The position numbers and the translations under genes were made by a program. A stretch of DNA of 64,000 nt from positions 3,410,001 to 3,474,000 of the forward strand of contig NZ_OY762512.1 in NCBI RefSeq assembly GCF_963665995.1, read 5' to 3'. Shown in pieces: positions 8,370 through 17,176 of the stretch. The DNA comes from Pleurocapsa sp. FMAR1. GTDB taxonomy: Bacteria > Cyanobacteriota > Cyanobacteriia > Cyanobacteriales > Xenococcaceae. How positions within the stretch are numbered: position 1 is the stretch's first letter; every line of letters begins with the position of its first letter. The notes beneath the pieces are model-generated. The model was not told the origin of the DNA. It was given only the letters and a program-made list of their open reading frames with translations, and ran no database searches.

Positions 8370-8645
8370 AAAAAGATCTGCTGCTGCTTGAATGTCTTCG
8401 ATAACGATCTTCTCGTATAAAGCCATTGCCTCAAAATCTTGTCCTTTTTCTAGAGCTTCTAGAGTGCTGTCATAATCACTCGATCCGGCGATCTCTTCTT
8501 GAAAAATCGACGGGTTAGAAGTTAGTCCCTTAACGCCGTCTTCAGAAATTAAACGCTCTAGTTCTCCATTAGAGATTAGGCTACGTCTAATATAGTCTAG
8601 CCAAACTGATTATCCGTAATTTTCGAGTTCTTTTAATGGATTCAT
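8361..8645 (-). pseudogene. tal: Transaldolase N-terminal remnant
   Basis: On the minus strand, ATG at 8645 begins MNPLKELENYG, followed by TAA at 8612-8610 where transaldolases have Gln (GQSVWLDYIRRSLI). The frame then continues as SVWLDYIRRSLISNGELERL and GLTSNPSIFQEEIAGSSDYD, an excellent match to bacterial transaldolase. It stops resembling the family after about 95 codons, at the Uma2 junction. The catalytic lysine region is missing. This is a truncated, nonsense-carrying gene copy; a functional tal must be elsewhere if the pentose phosphate pathway is complete. Confidence 0.85.
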
Positions 8646-8998
8646 TTTTTTCTCGACGATATACAAAAATTCATGAGTAACAAGATTAAGAAACTGCTTT
8701 TGGACAAGTATTTGGTTGTTTTTAACTAAGAGAAAATCTTTATTTTTGGATCATTAATTGCTTGGATAACAAGCTACAATCTCTTAATTGCCAACTTTTT
8801 TAATCTTGCTCGTTAGGAGCGATCGCCATGCTTGAGACTGCTCAATATTCACAATATACAAGATACGGCTAAGCAATTACTTCTCTTTTGTTGCTTTAAT
8901 TTGTCTAATCTTGTCTTTTTAAAATTTAATTTGCTCACAATCTGGCGCTCAAATATTCTCAGCTTGATAATTCGATAAAAGCGCAAATAGCCTAATTG
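8646..8998. other. Intergenic, no gene recognised
   Basis: An AT-rich 353-bp region with one GCGATCGC-type octamer near 8819. No supported gene, RNA or strong inverted repeat was found. Confidence 0.5.
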
Positions 8999-9163
8999 AT
9001 GACACACCCTAGTACCTATAGAAAAATACAGCTAACTAAGTTAGCAGTAAAAGAAATGTCAGGTTCGGGTGCGCCAGAAGAGATGCTTCGTGCTGCCAAA
9101 ATTGATGCAGATGCGATCGCCGAAGCTGCTCGCTCGTTGGTCAAGCAAACAGTAGAAGTGTAG
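8999..9163 (+). CDS. Small hypothetical protein (54 aa)
   Basis: A 54-residue frame from ATG 8999 to TAG 9163. The second half (SGSGAPEEMLRAAKIDADAI, then an alanine-rich helix) is strongly helical and has normal-looking codon use, which suggests real coding sequence, possibly the C-terminal end of a longer ancestral protein. I do not recognise the family. It is followed after 5 bp by another small gene. It could be a remnant, in keeping with the fragments just upstream. Confidence 0.4.
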   Translation: MTHPSTYRKIQLTKLAVKEMSGSGAPEEMLRAAKIDADAIAEAARSLVKQTVEV

Positions 9164-9168
9164 ATTAG

Positions 9169-9360
9169 ATGAAATACTTTAAATTTATTTATGCCATAGC
9201 TGCTTTTCTTTTAACTAGCGGTATCTTATTCAAAACCCCTGTCCTATCCGCTACTAATTCCTTGGCTTTAATCTATCCCAGCGATAGTTTTCCAGGAGAA
9301 TTTAAAAGTTTAGTTTTATTAATTTTTCGAGCTGATCATGATGATAATTGCAGTATTTAG
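9169..9360 (+). CDS. Short secreted-type hypothetical, possibly truncated
   Basis: A 63-residue protein with a typical signal peptide: MKYFKF, a hydrophobic stretch to about residue 25, then LSA as a likely cleavage site. The mature part is only about 35 residues. In an overlapping frame, open sequence continues to 9412 (AVFRPGLYSLDAVILPNLAF), which suggests a frameshift near 9350 in an originally longer protein. Family not recognised. Confidence 0.4.
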   Translation: MKYFKFIYAIAAFLLTSGILFKTPVLSATNSLALIYPSDSFPGEFKSLVLLIFRADHDDNCSI

Positions 9361-9453
9361 ACCAGGACTATATTCTCTTGATGCGGTGATTTTACCAAAT
9401 TTAGCTTTTTGAGCGCAAATCAACAACTTTTATTAAATTAAACGAGGTTAATT

Positions 9454-10221
9454 ATGAAACTAGAAGAAAAAGTCGCAATTGTCACTGGTGGTAGCGGTGG
9501 TATTGGGCAAAGTATCTGTCAGCGTTTGGCACAAGAGGGAGCAAAGATCGTAATTGACTATCACACTCATTCTGAAGCAGCCGAAAAAGTTAAACAAAAG
9601 ATTGAACAAGCTGGCTCTGAAGGTCTAATCGTCCAGGCAGATCTGAGTAAAGTTGACCAGATTGATAATTTAGTTGAGCAAAGTATCGATCGCTTTGGCA
9701 AAGTAGATATTTTAGTTAATAATGCAGGTTTAGAAAAACGTGCCGACTTTTGGGATGTAACTGAAGCAGATTATGACTTGGTATTAAACCTCAACCTCAA
9801 AGCAGTCTTTTTTGCCACCCAGGCCGTAGTTAAGCATTTTCGAGCTACAAATAATCAAGGAAAGATTATTAATATTAGTTCTGTACACGAAGAACTACCT
9901 TTTCCTCACTTTACTTCTTACTGTGCCAGCAAAGGTGGGGTTAAGATGATAACTCGCAATCTCTCAGTAGAACTAGGCCCGCTGGGCATTACCATTAATA
10001 ATGTTGCTCCTGGTGCGATCGCAACTCCCATCAATCACGACTTGCTTAACAATGCCGAACTGCTCAAAAAAGTTACCAATAATATACCTTTAGGACGTAT
10101 GGGAGAACCTGAAGATGTTTCTGGACTCGTAGCATTTTTGGCTTCTGATGAAGCTAGATACATTACAGGTTCGACTTTTTATGTTGATGGAGGCTTGCTG
10201 TGGAACTATCAAGAACAGTAA
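9454..10221 (+). CDS. Short-chain dehydrogenase/reductase, glucose 1-dehydrogenase-like
   Basis: A 255-residue classical SDR. The cofactor motif TGGSGGIG occupies residues 11-18, NNAG is near residue 89, the catalytic Ser is in INISSVHE, and the YxxxK pair is near Tyr156/Lys160 (SYCASKGG). The C-terminal YVDGG motif is present. Sequence resemblance is greatest to glucose 1-dehydrogenase-like SDRs, which oxidise sugars with NAD(P)+, but SDR substrate cannot be read from sequence. An A-rich leader with CGAGG at about 9443 provides a plausible ribosome-binding site. It stands alone, with a repeat-containing gap before the next gene. Confidence 0.9.
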   Translation: MKLEEKVAIVTGGSGGIGQSICQRLAQEGAKIVIDYHTHSEAAEKVKQKIEQAGSEGLIVQADLSKVDQIDNLVEQSIDRFGKVDILVNNAGLEKRADFWDVTEADYDLVLNLNLKAVFFATQAVVKHFRATNNQGKIINISSVHEELPFPHFTSYCASKGGVKMITRNLSVELGPLGITINNVAPGAIATPINHDLLNNAELLKKVTNNIPLGRMGEPEDVSGLVAFLASDEARYITGSTFYVDGGLLWNYQEQ

Positions 10222-10260
10222 TTGACTTTTATAGGTCAAGATAATTTATTTGTTGAGGTA

Positions 10261-10290
10261 GCTTTTAGCTTTTAGCTTTTAGCTCTTAGC
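10261..10290 (+). repeat. GCTTTTA heptamer tandem repeat
   Basis: Three to four tandem GCTTTTA-like heptamers. Related units (TTTTAGCC, TTTAGCTTTTAGC) recur at about 13048-13072 downstream of hemL. This is typical of cyanobacterial short tandem heptamers. Confidence 0.7.
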
Positions 10291-10386
10291 CTTCACGCTT
10301 TTAGTGAACTCCACAAAGTCAGTATAAAAAATAGAATATTAGGTTTCTTATTACCTATTCCCCATTACATACTGCGATAAAATGTT

Positions 10387-11181
10387 ATGCCCGAACTCCA
10401 ACATGATGCTTACTTTTTTAATCCTCAAGCAAACAGACCTAATCTCCCCCTGCTAATTTTCTTACCTGGATTAGATGAAACGGGGAAATACTTGATGTCT
10501 TTGCAGACAGATAGTTTGGAAGCTGGTTTTGACGTGCGTTGTTTTGTTATTCCTCCTGAAGATATCGATGACTTCGATCTTTTGGCGGAGTCGGCATTGG
10601 CTTTGATCGAGGCTGAATTAGCACAAACTGGCGATCGCACTATATATCTTTGTGGGGAATCTTTTGGCGGGTGCATAGCACTTAAAATGCTGTTGCAAGC
10701 TCCTAAATTATTTGAGAAAATTATTTTAGTTAATCCCGCTTCTTCATTTCATCGAGTTCCCTGGCTTAACTTAGGTTCGCTGTTATTTCCTTTGACACCC
10801 GACTTTTTTTATAATCATTCTGCCTATCTTACTTTACCTTTTTTAGCTCCAATTAATCGGCTTACATCTCAAGCACGTGAAGGCTTATCAGAAACAATTA
10901 AATCTGCTCCCAAACAGACCGCTCAACAGCGTTTGGCAATGATGCGAGAGTTTACCATTGATGAAGCTAAACTACGGCAGATAACTCAACCTGTTTTATT
11001 GATTGGTAGCGAAAAAGACTTGATTTTGCCTTCGGTTGAGGAAGTAAAACACTTAGCGAAAATCTTTCCTCAAGCAACAGTAGTCACTCTATCCCATAGT
11101 GGTCATGCTTGCTTAGTTGAATCAGATATTAATCTCTATCAAATCATGGAAGCTAATAATTTTGTTACCCATACACGATAA
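10387..11181 (+). CDS. Alpha/beta hydrolase fold protein
   Basis: A 264-residue soluble alpha/beta hydrolase. It has an oxyanion segment LPGLDETG at residues 27-34, the nucleophile elbow GESFGG with Ser92, a likely acid in GSEKDLILPS (Asp near 212) and a likely catalytic His in LSHSGHACLVE (near 238). Length and layout fit lipase/esterase-like or phytyl ester synthase-like hydrolases of cyanobacteria, but the substrate is unknown. The ATG at 10387 is the first in frame and there is no signal peptide. It appears monocistronic. Confidence 0.85.
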   Translation: MPELQHDAYFFNPQANRPNLPLLIFLPGLDETGKYLMSLQTDSLEAGFDVRCFVIPPEDIDDFDLLAESALALIEAELAQTGDRTIYLCGESFGGCIALKMLLQAPKLFEKIILVNPASSFHRVPWLNLGSLLFPLTPDFFYNHSAYLTLPFLAPINRLTSQAREGLSETIKSAPKQTAQQRLAMMREFTIDEAKLRQITQPVLLIGSEKDLILPSVEEVKHLAKIFPQATVVTLSHSGHACLVESDINLYQIMEANNFVTHTR

Positions 11182-11254
11182 CTGTAGATAGCTGAAAAAA
11201 ATCGGCGATCGCTCGGCTACGGGTCGCGTAATCGCTCTTTGTCTAACTCGGATG

Positions 11255-11407
11255 CTAAAACAACGGTTTGACCAAAACTCGCGTATTACCTAGCAAAATA
11301 GAGTAGAAACGTTCGAGTAAATCCATTCTTTCGTCACTATGGGAATTTCCTTTCTTCTCAAGCATTTCCCAAACTAGATAAGCAATATCATTATGTATCA
11401 CTTCCAT
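11255..11407 (-). CDS. Small hypothetical ORF (50 aa)
   Basis: A 50-residue minus-strand frame beginning MEVIHNDIAYLVWEMLEKKG and ending VLVKPLF. It is charged, helical and compositionally protein-like. I do not recognise it; it may be a fragment. It lies tail-to-tail with the hydrolase gene. Confidence 0.3.
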   Translation of the reverse strand: MEVIHNDIAYLVWEMLEKKGNSHSDERMDLLERFYSILLGNTRVLVKPLF

Positions 11408-11724
11408 AAGCTACAGGTCTTTAAGCCAATTGCGCAAATCAGTATAATAGAGATAAAAGACATTTTTATGTTTGCCTTGCAGTGTGGATTTTAGCTTCAA
11501 TATGAACTTACGTTAATTTAGAAATCTTCATACTTATAACCAATTTTGAGACTACCATCCATAGGATAATAGAAAGTTATTGAGCAAATGGTTACAGTAA
11601 AGATCTTGCCTATTCCATCAGAAGGAACAAAAACAATCAGGTTTTTGTTTGAGGGCGGAGTAATCTCTGACTAAAAAATCAGATCTTTAAAATAAAGATA
11701 CTCACTTACACACTTATTTTAATT
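11408..11724. other. hemL upstream region
   Basis: An AT-rich 317-bp leader before hemL. It presumably contains the hemL promoter; a short hairpin CTGACTAAAAAATCAG-like element lies near 11670. I could not place -35/-10 boxes with confidence, and no gene is supported. Confidence 0.4.
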
Positions 11725-11740
11725 AAAGGAGAAAATATTG
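11725..11740 (+). promoter_or_regulatory. hemL: Ribosome-binding site fixing the TTG start of hemL
   Basis: AAAGGAGA at 11725-11732 stands 5 bp before TTG at 11738. No ATG is in frame between here and the conserved N-terminal block, so the TTG start is well supported and gives [16 protein letters not shown], the usual cyanobacterial HemL N-terminus. Confidence 0.8.
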
Positions 11741-13039
11741 GTTTCTACAACTTCCTTTAAAACGGCTAAATCAGAAGAAATTTTTAGTGCTGCTCAAAAG
11801 TTAATGCCTGGTGGAGTTAGCTCCCCAGTACGAGCCTTTAAATCTGTTGGTGGTCAACCAATTGTATTTGACCATGTTAAAGGTGCTTATATTTGGGATG
11901 TGGATGGTAATCAATATATTGATTATGTTGGTACTTGGGGTCCGGCAATTTGTGGTCATGCTCATCCTGTAGTTATTAAAGCTCTCCACGAAGCTTTAGA
12001 AAAAGGTACGAGCTTTGGCGCACCCTGCGCTTTGGAAAATGTCTTGGCAGAAATGGTAATTGATGCTGTTCCTAGTATAGATGTAGTGCGTTTTGTCAAC
12101 TCAGGAACAGAAGCCTGTATGTCTGTTTTGCGTTTGATGCGTGCCTTTACTGGTAAAGACAAGATTATTAAATTTGAAGGCTGCTATCATGGTCACGCGG
12201 ATATGTTTTTAGTTAAGGCTGGTTCTGGGGTAGCGACCCTTGGCTTACCAGATTCTCCTGGAGTACCAAAATCCGCCACCAATAACACTTTAAATGCTCC
12301 TTATAACGACTTAGAAGCAGTCAAGAAATTATTTGCCGAAAATCCTGATGAAATTGCAGGGGTGATTTTAGAGCCTGTAGTTGGTAACTCTGGCTTTGTC
12401 ACGCCTGATGCTGGTTTTCTAGAAGGCTTGAGAGAGATAACCCAAGAGCATGGCGCACTATTAATTTTTGACGAGGTAATGACTGGCTTCCGTATAGCTT
12501 ATGGTGGCGCACAGGAAAAATTTGGCGTAACACCTGACCTTACTACCTTGGGCAAAGTTATTGGCGGCGGTTTACCTGTAGGTGCTTATGGTGGACGCGC
12601 GGACATTATGTCTATGGTTGCACCAGCAGGGCCAATGTATCAAGCAGGAACTTTATCTGGTAATCCTTTGGCAATGACTGCGGGCATTAAAACTTTAGAG
12701 TTACTTAGAAAACCTGGTACTTACGAACAGTTAGAGCGCATTACTAAGAAATTAGCCGATGGTTTGTTAGCTGTAGCTAGAGAAGCTGGTCATGAAGTTA
12801 CTGGAGGTAGCATTAGTGCTATGTTTGGGATGTTCTTTACCGGTAAAGAAGTTCACAATTACGATGATGCCCAAACCTCAGACATGAAGAAATTTGGTCG
12901 TTTTCATCGTGGTATGTTGGAAAGAGGCATTTATCTTGCTCCTTCTCAGTTTGAAGCTGGTTTTACTTCCCTGGCTCATACTGATGAGGATATTGACAAG
13001 ACTTTGGCAGTAGCAAAAGAAGTTTTAGCTGAAATTTAG
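11738..13039 (+). CDS. hemL: Glutamate-1-semialdehyde 2,1-aminomutase
   Basis: A 433-residue class III PLP enzyme that converts glutamate-1-semialdehyde to 5-aminolevulinate, the precursor of haem, chlorophyll and phycobilins. Signature blocks include [18 protein letters not shown] near the N-terminus, NSGTEACMS, the acidic [10 protein letters not shown] and the PLP lysine Lys272 in [10 protein letters not shown]. Full length, with a TTG start supported by a strong Shine-Dalgarno sequence. It is transcribed alone and followed by heptamer repeats, a short palindromic repeat and a hairpin terminator shared with hsp20. Confidence 0.98.
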   Translation: MVSTTSFKTAKSEEIFSAAQKLMPGGVSSPVRAFKSVGGQPIVFDHVKGAYIWDVDGNQYIDYVGTWGPAICGHAHPVVIKALHEALEKGTSFGAPCALENVLAEMVIDAVPSIDVVRFVNSGTEACMSVLRLMRAFTGKDKIIKFEGCYHGHADMFLVKAGSGVATLGLPDSPGVPKSATNNTLNAPYNDLEAVKKLFAENPDEIAGVILEPVVGNSGFVTPDAGFLEGLREITQEHGALLIFDEVMTGFRIAYGGAQEKFGVTPDLTTLGKVIGGGLPVGAYGGRADIMSMVAPAGPMYQAGTLSGNPLAMTAGIKTLELLRKPGTYEQLERITKKLADGLLAVAREAGHEVTGGSISAMFGMFFTGKEVHNYDDAQTSDMKKFGRFHRGMLERGIYLAPSQFEAGFTSLAHTDEDIDKTLAVAKEVLAEI

Positions 13040-13047
13040 TTGATTAG

Positions 13048-13072
13048 TTTTTAGCCTTTAGCTTTTAGCTTC
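13048..13072 (+). repeat. TTTTAGC heptamer-like tandem repeat
   Basis: Three imperfect TTTTAGC units directly after hemL, the same family as the repeat at 10261-10290. Confidence 0.6.
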
Positions 13073-13190
13073 TGAATATTTAACCCAAATTGCTAAATAT
13101 TAATAATCTGTCTTAACTGAAAAGTAAAACAATATAAAAGATTATTGCTAATAACTTATACCAAAAAGAAAAAAGAATGCGTTACATCTC

Positions 13191-13217
13191 GTAAGGGCGA
13201 ATCGCAATTCGCCCCTA
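13191..13217. repeat. Minimal inverted repeat GTAAGGGCGAAT/ATTCGCCCCTAC
   Basis: The two 12-bp arms are separated by three bases and match the terminal inverted repeats of the 970-1102 element, as if the internal part were absent. Confidence 0.75.
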
Positions 13218-13276
13218 CCCAAAAACTATCTGTTGCCAACATTATTTGATTTAGCATCAACTTAAACTGAATAAAG

Positions 13277-13310
13277 AAAAGACGGGATAATACACCGTCT
13301 TTTTTATTTA
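13277..13310. terminator. Rho-independent terminator between hemL and hsp20
   Basis: A perfect 9-bp stem, AAAAGACGG/CCGTCTTTT, with a 9-base loop and T-rich flanks on both strands. It is 15-48 bp past the hsp20 stop and can also stop read-through from hemL. Confidence 0.85.
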
Positions 13311-13324
13311 CATGATTTCAGATT

Positions 13325-13744
13325 TTATCCAGCAGCTTCAGTTAAATTAACTTTAACTACTCTATTTTTTTCTGCTTCGGTTTTAGGTAAAGTTAAGTGC
13401 AAAATACCGTTGTTGTATTGGGCAGTAACTTTAGTATTTTGAATAGTTTTTGGTAAAGCGATCGCTCTTTGGAACTTGCCATAGCGAAACTCAGAGCGGG
13501 CGTTTTGCTCTGGTACTTGGCGATCGCCACTAACAATCACTTTATTTGCCATTGCTTGAACATCTATATCTGATTTGTTCATTCCAGGCAATTCTAATTT
13601 TAATTCAAAAGTTTCTTTGGTTTCAGTTAGTTCTGCTGCGGGAAAATATCTGCCGTTTTCAGAAGCTACGTTGTTAAAAATGCTTTCTAACTGACTTTGC
13701 AAAGTTGTCATTTCTTGCCAGGGATTATAACGAATAATAGTCAT
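13325..13744 (-). CDS. Small heat shock protein, Hsp20/alpha-crystallin
   Basis: A 139-residue cytoplasmic chaperone of the HspA type. The N-terminal MTIIRYNPWQEM is followed by an alpha-crystallin domain from about residue 38 (ELTETKETFELKLELPGMNK), and the GILHLTLPK block and a C-terminal basic VVKVNL tail close it. It binds unfolding proteins and forms large oligomers; in cyanobacteria it protects phycobilisomes and membranes under heat and light stress. Start ATG with an A-rich leader. Its own terminator lies immediately downstream, so it is monocistronic. Confidence 0.95.
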   Translation of the reverse strand: MTIIRYNPWQEMTTLQSQLESIFNNVASENGRYFPAAELTETKETFELKLELPGMNKSDIDVQAMANKVIVSGDRQVPEQNARSEFRYGKFQRAIALPKTIQNTKVTAQYNNGILHLTLPKTEAEKNRVVKVNLTEAAG

Positions 13745-13917
13745 ACTTTTATTTTCTTCTTGTTTAATAATCAGCTAATTTGTTTCGCTGTTATTTGTTT
13801 ACTTGATTCTTATTGTAGAGAGAATAAAAACATCTTGTAAGTGTGGTTCACTTCATTTATAAGTGGTATTTTCTGCCCGAACAATTATGTATAGTTAACC
13901 GTATTAATAGGGGACGG

Positions 13918-13981
13918 GGCTTACAAGCATTTGATGAAACCTCAAATGACAGCCCCTCCGCTTCGCGAATCGCCCCTACTG
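13918..13981. repeat. Intergenic hairpin repeat with GCCCCTAC end
   Basis: Two nested stems, GGGGCT/AGCCCC and CATTTGA/TCAAATG, are followed by GAATCGCCCCTACT, which is an end sequence of the 970-1102 repeat family. It lies just past the sufR stop and may serve as its terminator. Confidence 0.6.
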
Positions 13982-13982
13982 A

Positions 13983-14624
13983 TCATTTTGGTAGAATTGA
14001 ATAGCCACAGCGATGTTCACCGTCATTAATCCAGTGAGTTCTTTGGACAATACAGTCTGGCAAAACCGCAGCAAACATCTCTAACTCATGTCCACAAATG
14101 CTGGGATAAGATTCAGCAACTTCAGAAATAGCGCAGTTGTGTTCTACTAAAATAAACTGTTTCTTTTTGGGCGCGCTTTGATGTAATTCCGCCATATAGC
14201 CTTCATCCTTACGTAGCTGGACTAATTTGCTAATGCGCTGTTTTAAAGTTCCTTTGCCTAAGCGATCGCGATACTCTGCTGCTTTACGTTGCCACTGCTT
14301 TTCTAAAACTAGGCTGACCTGTTCTTTGCCTGCGGTTTCTGCTAGGGTATCTAAAAAAGAAACGGCGAAATCATTATATTTTTGAGGACTAAGGCGATCG
14401 CGTCCTTGGCTACTAAGCTGGTACAAATGTTGTGGTCTGCCCATACCCTGCTGCACTGATTGATAAGCAATTAATTCATCTGCCTCCAATTCATTTAAAT
14501 GGCGACGAATTGCCTGCGCACTAAGATTAAGGTCATGCGCTAGCTGTTGTGCGGTTGCTTGACCTTGCTTGAGCAAATATTGCAGAATATTTTGTTTAGT
14601 AGACGGTAAACCAGTGGTTGTCAT
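13983..14624 (-). CDS. sufR: SufR, iron-sulfur repressor of the suf genes
   Basis: A 213-residue DeoR/ArsR-like winged-helix regulator. The N-terminal HTH (ATAQQLAHDLNLSAQAIRRH, residues 23-42) is followed by a C-terminal domain with four cysteines, Cys164, Cys177, Cys191 and Cys206, spaced CX12CX13CX14C exactly as in cyanobacterial SufR. It holds a 4Fe-4S cluster and represses sufBCDS, and itself, when clusters are plentiful. It is divergent from sufB across a 256-bp gap containing a perfect operator. It is normal length; the stop is followed by a hairpin repeat. Confidence 0.97.
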   Translation of the reverse strand: MTTTGLPSTKQNILQYLLKQGQATAQQLAHDLNLSAQAIRRHLNELEADELIAYQSVQQGMGRPQHLYQLSSQGRDRLSPQKYNDFAVSFLDTLAETAGKEQVSLVLEKQWQRKAAEYRDRLGKGTLKQRISKLVQLRKDEGYMAELHQSAPKKKQFILVEHNCAISEVAESYPSICGHELEMFAAVLPDCIVQRTHWINDGEHRCGYSILPK

Positions 14625-14691
14625 CGTCTTAAAGACTATAAATTGGGCTTATATAGAAAAATAATAGCAAAAAGAATTTTTTTGACTTAAA

Positions 14692-14749
14692 ACAATATCA
14701 TTTGTTGGTAATGTAACTTACAATATACTTAAACAACAAATTTGTTGTT
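14692..14749. promoter_or_regulatory. SufR operator in the sufR-sufB gap
   Basis: At 14732-14749 there is a perfect 18-bp palindrome, AACAACAAATTTGTTGTT, containing CAAC-N6-GTTG, the known SufR consensus. A weaker dyad, AACAA-N6-TTGTT, lies at 14691-14706, closer to sufR. The two sites would let SufR control both divergent genes. Confidence 0.85.
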
Positions 14750-14880
14750 AAACTCAAAGTGAACTTTCTTCAACTTTGTCTATACAAATTAATTTTAGCG
14801 AAGTAGTAACAAATCATCCCGTCACTGCTCCATAAAATTTAAAACAACTATTGAAGATATATTTTATTTAAGCCCCTACC

Positions 14881-16320
14881 ATGAGTGCCAACGTTAAAAC
14901 TTTAGTTAATCAACCCTACAAGTATGGTTTTGTTACTGATATTGAAACCGAATCAATTCCTCGCGGATTAAGCGAAGATGTTGTTCGTTTAATTTCGAAT
15001 AAGAAAAACGAGCCAGAATTTATGCTAGAGTTTCGTCTCAAAGCCTATCGTCAATGGCTGAAGATGAGCGAACCAGATTGGCCTCATGTAGAATATCCAG
15101 AGATCGACTATCAGAACATTGTTTATTATTCTGCACCCAAGAAAAAACGTGAAAAGCTAGGTAGCTTAGATGATGTCGATCCTGCCTTGTTAGAAACTTT
15201 TGACAAGCTAGGTATTCCTCTTTCAGAACAAAAAAGATTAGGTAATGTGGCGGTTGATGCCATTTTTGACAGCGTTTCTATTGGTACTACCTTTAAGGAA
15301 AAACTAGCAGAGGATGGCGTAATATTTTGCTCTATCTCTGAAGCTTTAGAAGAACATCCCGAACTCGTAAAGAAATATTTGGGTAGCGTTGTTCCTGTAG
15401 GCGATAATTACTTTGCTGCTTTAAATTCTGCCGTGTTTAGTGATGGCTCGTTTGTCTTTATCCCCAAAGGCGTAACCTGTCCGATGGAACTATCAACCTA
15501 TTTCCGTATTAATGACGGAGATACAGGGCAATTTGAACGTACTTTGATTGTGGCAGAAGAAGGAGCATCTGTAAGCTACCTAGAAGGATGTACTGCGCCG
15601 ATGTTTGACACCAATCAGCTTCATGCTGCGGTGGTAGAGTTAGTAGTCTTAGATAACGCTAGTATTAAGTATTCAACCGTTCAAAACTGGTTTGCAGGAG
15701 ATGAAAACGGCAAAGGCGGAATTTATAATTTTGTGACCAAACGTGGTTTATGTAAAGGAGTTAATTCCAAAATTTCCTGGACACAGGTAGAAACTGGTTC
15801 AGCAATTACCTGGAAATATCCTAGCTGTGTCTTAATAGGGGACAACTCTATAGGCGAATTTTATTCCATTGCCTTAACTAACAACAAACAGCAAGCAGAT
15901 ACGGGTACAAAAATGATTCACGTGGGCAAGAATACCCGCAGTACGATTATTTCCAAAGGTATCTCCGCTGGTGACTCTAAAGGTAGCTATCGTGGTTTAG
16001 TTAAAATTGGCAATAAAGCCGATGGTGCGCGCAACTATTCCCAGTGTGATTCGATGCTAATTGGCGACAACGCTGAGGCTAATACCTTCCCTTATATCCA
16101 GGTAAATAACAGCACTGCCAAACTAGAACACGAAGCATCTACTGCCAAAATTGGCGAAGAACAGCTATTTTACTTTGCTCAACGGGGCATCTCCGAAGAA
16201 GATGCAGTAACCATGTTGGTCAGTGGTTTTTGCAAAGACGTATTGAATGAATTACCAATGGAATTTGCAGCCGAAGCAGACAAACTATTGAGCCTAAAAT
16301 TAGAAGGAACAGTCGGTTAA
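14881..16320 (+). CDS. sufB: SufB, Fe-S cluster scaffold subunit
   Basis: A 479-residue SufB, the core scaffold of the SUF machinery that assembles Fe-S clusters with SufC (ATPase), SufD and the SufS desulfurase. Conserved blocks are visible: [46 protein letters not shown] and the C-terminal [11 protein letters not shown]. Full length, with a complete N-terminus ([17 protein letters not shown]). It is unusual that no sufC follows: a terminator lies 24 bp downstream and the next gene is an opposite-strand Uma2 gene. The suf operon is therefore split in this genome. Confidence 0.97.
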   Translation: MSANVKTLVNQPYKYGFVTDIETESIPRGLSEDVVRLISNKKNEPEFMLEFRLKAYRQWLKMSEPDWPHVEYPEIDYQNIVYYSAPKKKREKLGSLDDVDPALLETFDKLGIPLSEQKRLGNVAVDAIFDSVSIGTTFKEKLAEDGVIFCSISEALEEHPELVKKYLGSVVPVGDNYFAALNSAVFSDGSFVFIPKGVTCPMELSTYFRINDGDTGQFERTLIVAEEGASVSYLEGCTAPMFDTNQLHAAVVELVVLDNASIKYSTVQNWFAGDENGKGGIYNFVTKRGLCKGVNSKISWTQVETGSAITWKYPSCVLIGDNSIGEFYSIALTNNKQQADTGTKMIHVGKNTRSTIISKGISAGDSKGSYRGLVKIGNKADGARNYSQCDSMLIGDNAEANTFPYIQVNNSTAKLEHEASTAKIGEEQLFYFAQRGISEEDAVTMLVSGFCKDVLNELPMEFAAEADKLLSLKLEGTVG

Positions 16321-16343
16321 ATATTTTCTAGCTAATTATAAAG

Positions 16344-16379
16344 TGAGGTCGTGCTGACAGTGCGTCCTCATATTTTTTA
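16344..16379 (+). terminator. Rho-independent terminator of sufB
   Basis: An interrupted stem TGAGG...CCTCA with inner CG-rich pairs and a TGACA loop, followed by TATTTTTTAG, begins 24 bp after the sufB stop. Confidence 0.75.
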
Positions 16380-16455
16380 GGAATAATTATACGCCGAGCA
16401 TTTTAACGGCAAATATTAACTTTATTAATGGCGATCGCAATTCTGAGTTCGGTTA

Positions 16456-17043
16456 CTAACTTAATTCAACGCGATCGTAAAGTTCATCTAGACTAATTTC
16501 TAATTCAAATGAATCAAAGGTAATTATACTTTCCTTAGTCGCATATTCAGAAAGTACCCATTGATCGGAGTCATTTTTAGTAAACTTCTCTACCTGCATT
16601 GCTGTCTGGCTGATTAACAAATATTCTCTAAAGTCAGGAATAGTGCGATACATCCGAAACTTATTCCCCCTATCATATTTTTCGGTGGAGTCAGATAAAA
16701 TTTCAGCAATCATAATTGGATTGACGATTGTATCACTGCGATTTTCAGCAAACACCAGGGGAGTATTAACGACCATCACATCAGGATAGGTATACAAACG
16801 GTAATTAGGTATCCAAAGGCGTAAATCGCTCATGAAAATGTCATAAGCAGTACCTCTCAAAGCAAAATTCAATGTACTACTTAGATTTAGTGCAATTTTA
16901 TTGTGATTTGGTTTGCCTCCAGCCATAGGTATTATTTGACCATCCAAATATTCGCTTCTTTGTTCAGCCTGGGTTTCTAATTCTAAATATTCTGCGGGAG
17001 AGTAATAAGTTTTAGTAGGGACTTGCATAGCTATAGTTTTCAT
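16456..17043 (-). CDS. Uma2 family (DUF820) putative endonuclease
   Basis: A 195-residue PD-(D/E)XK-fold protein of the Uma2 family, which is hugely expanded in cyanobacteria. The family blocks appear in order: YSPAEYLELETQAEQRSEYLDGQII, NHNKIALNLSSTL, YPDVMVV (the D of the active site), IAEILSDSTEKYDRGNKF with the E and K, and YLLISQ. Function is unproven; a nuclease or mobile role has been proposed for the family. It lies between sufB and tsaD on the minus strand, behind a perfect palindrome, so it may be an insertion downstream of sufB. Confidence 0.92.
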   Translation of the reverse strand: MKTIAMQVPTKTYYSPAEYLELETQAEQRSEYLDGQIIPMAGGKPNHNKIALNLSSTLNFALRGTAYDIFMSDLRLWIPNYRLYTYPDVMVVNTPLVFAENRSDTIVNPIMIAEILSDSTEKYDRGNKFRMYRTIPDFREYLLISQTAMQVEKFTKNDSDQWVLSEYATKESIITFDSFELEISLDELYDRVELS

Positions 17044-17061
17044 TCATGAATTTATTATAAA

Positions 17062-17095
17062 CAGGCTGAAATTTTTAATTAAAAATTTCAGCCTG
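17062..17095. terminator. Perfect 34-bp palindrome between tsaD and Uma2
   Basis: The sequence from CAGGCTGAAA to TTTCAGCCTG is self-complementary over its whole length with an AT-rich centre. It lies 82 bp beyond the tsaD stop and 19 bp upstream of the Uma2 start. It would form a strong cruciform or hairpin and could end tsaD transcription, although no U-tract follows. Confidence 0.6.
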
Positions 17096-17176
17096 ATCGG
17101 CAGTGCGAAGTTTTCTAATAGCGATCGCACCAGCAATTATACACATCACAAGATTAAGAGTGAAAAGTGAGCCACT

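Noticed and set aside
10261-10290. Possible CRISPR-like array
   Set aside because: Units are 7 bp, contiguous and without spacers; simple heptamer repeat.
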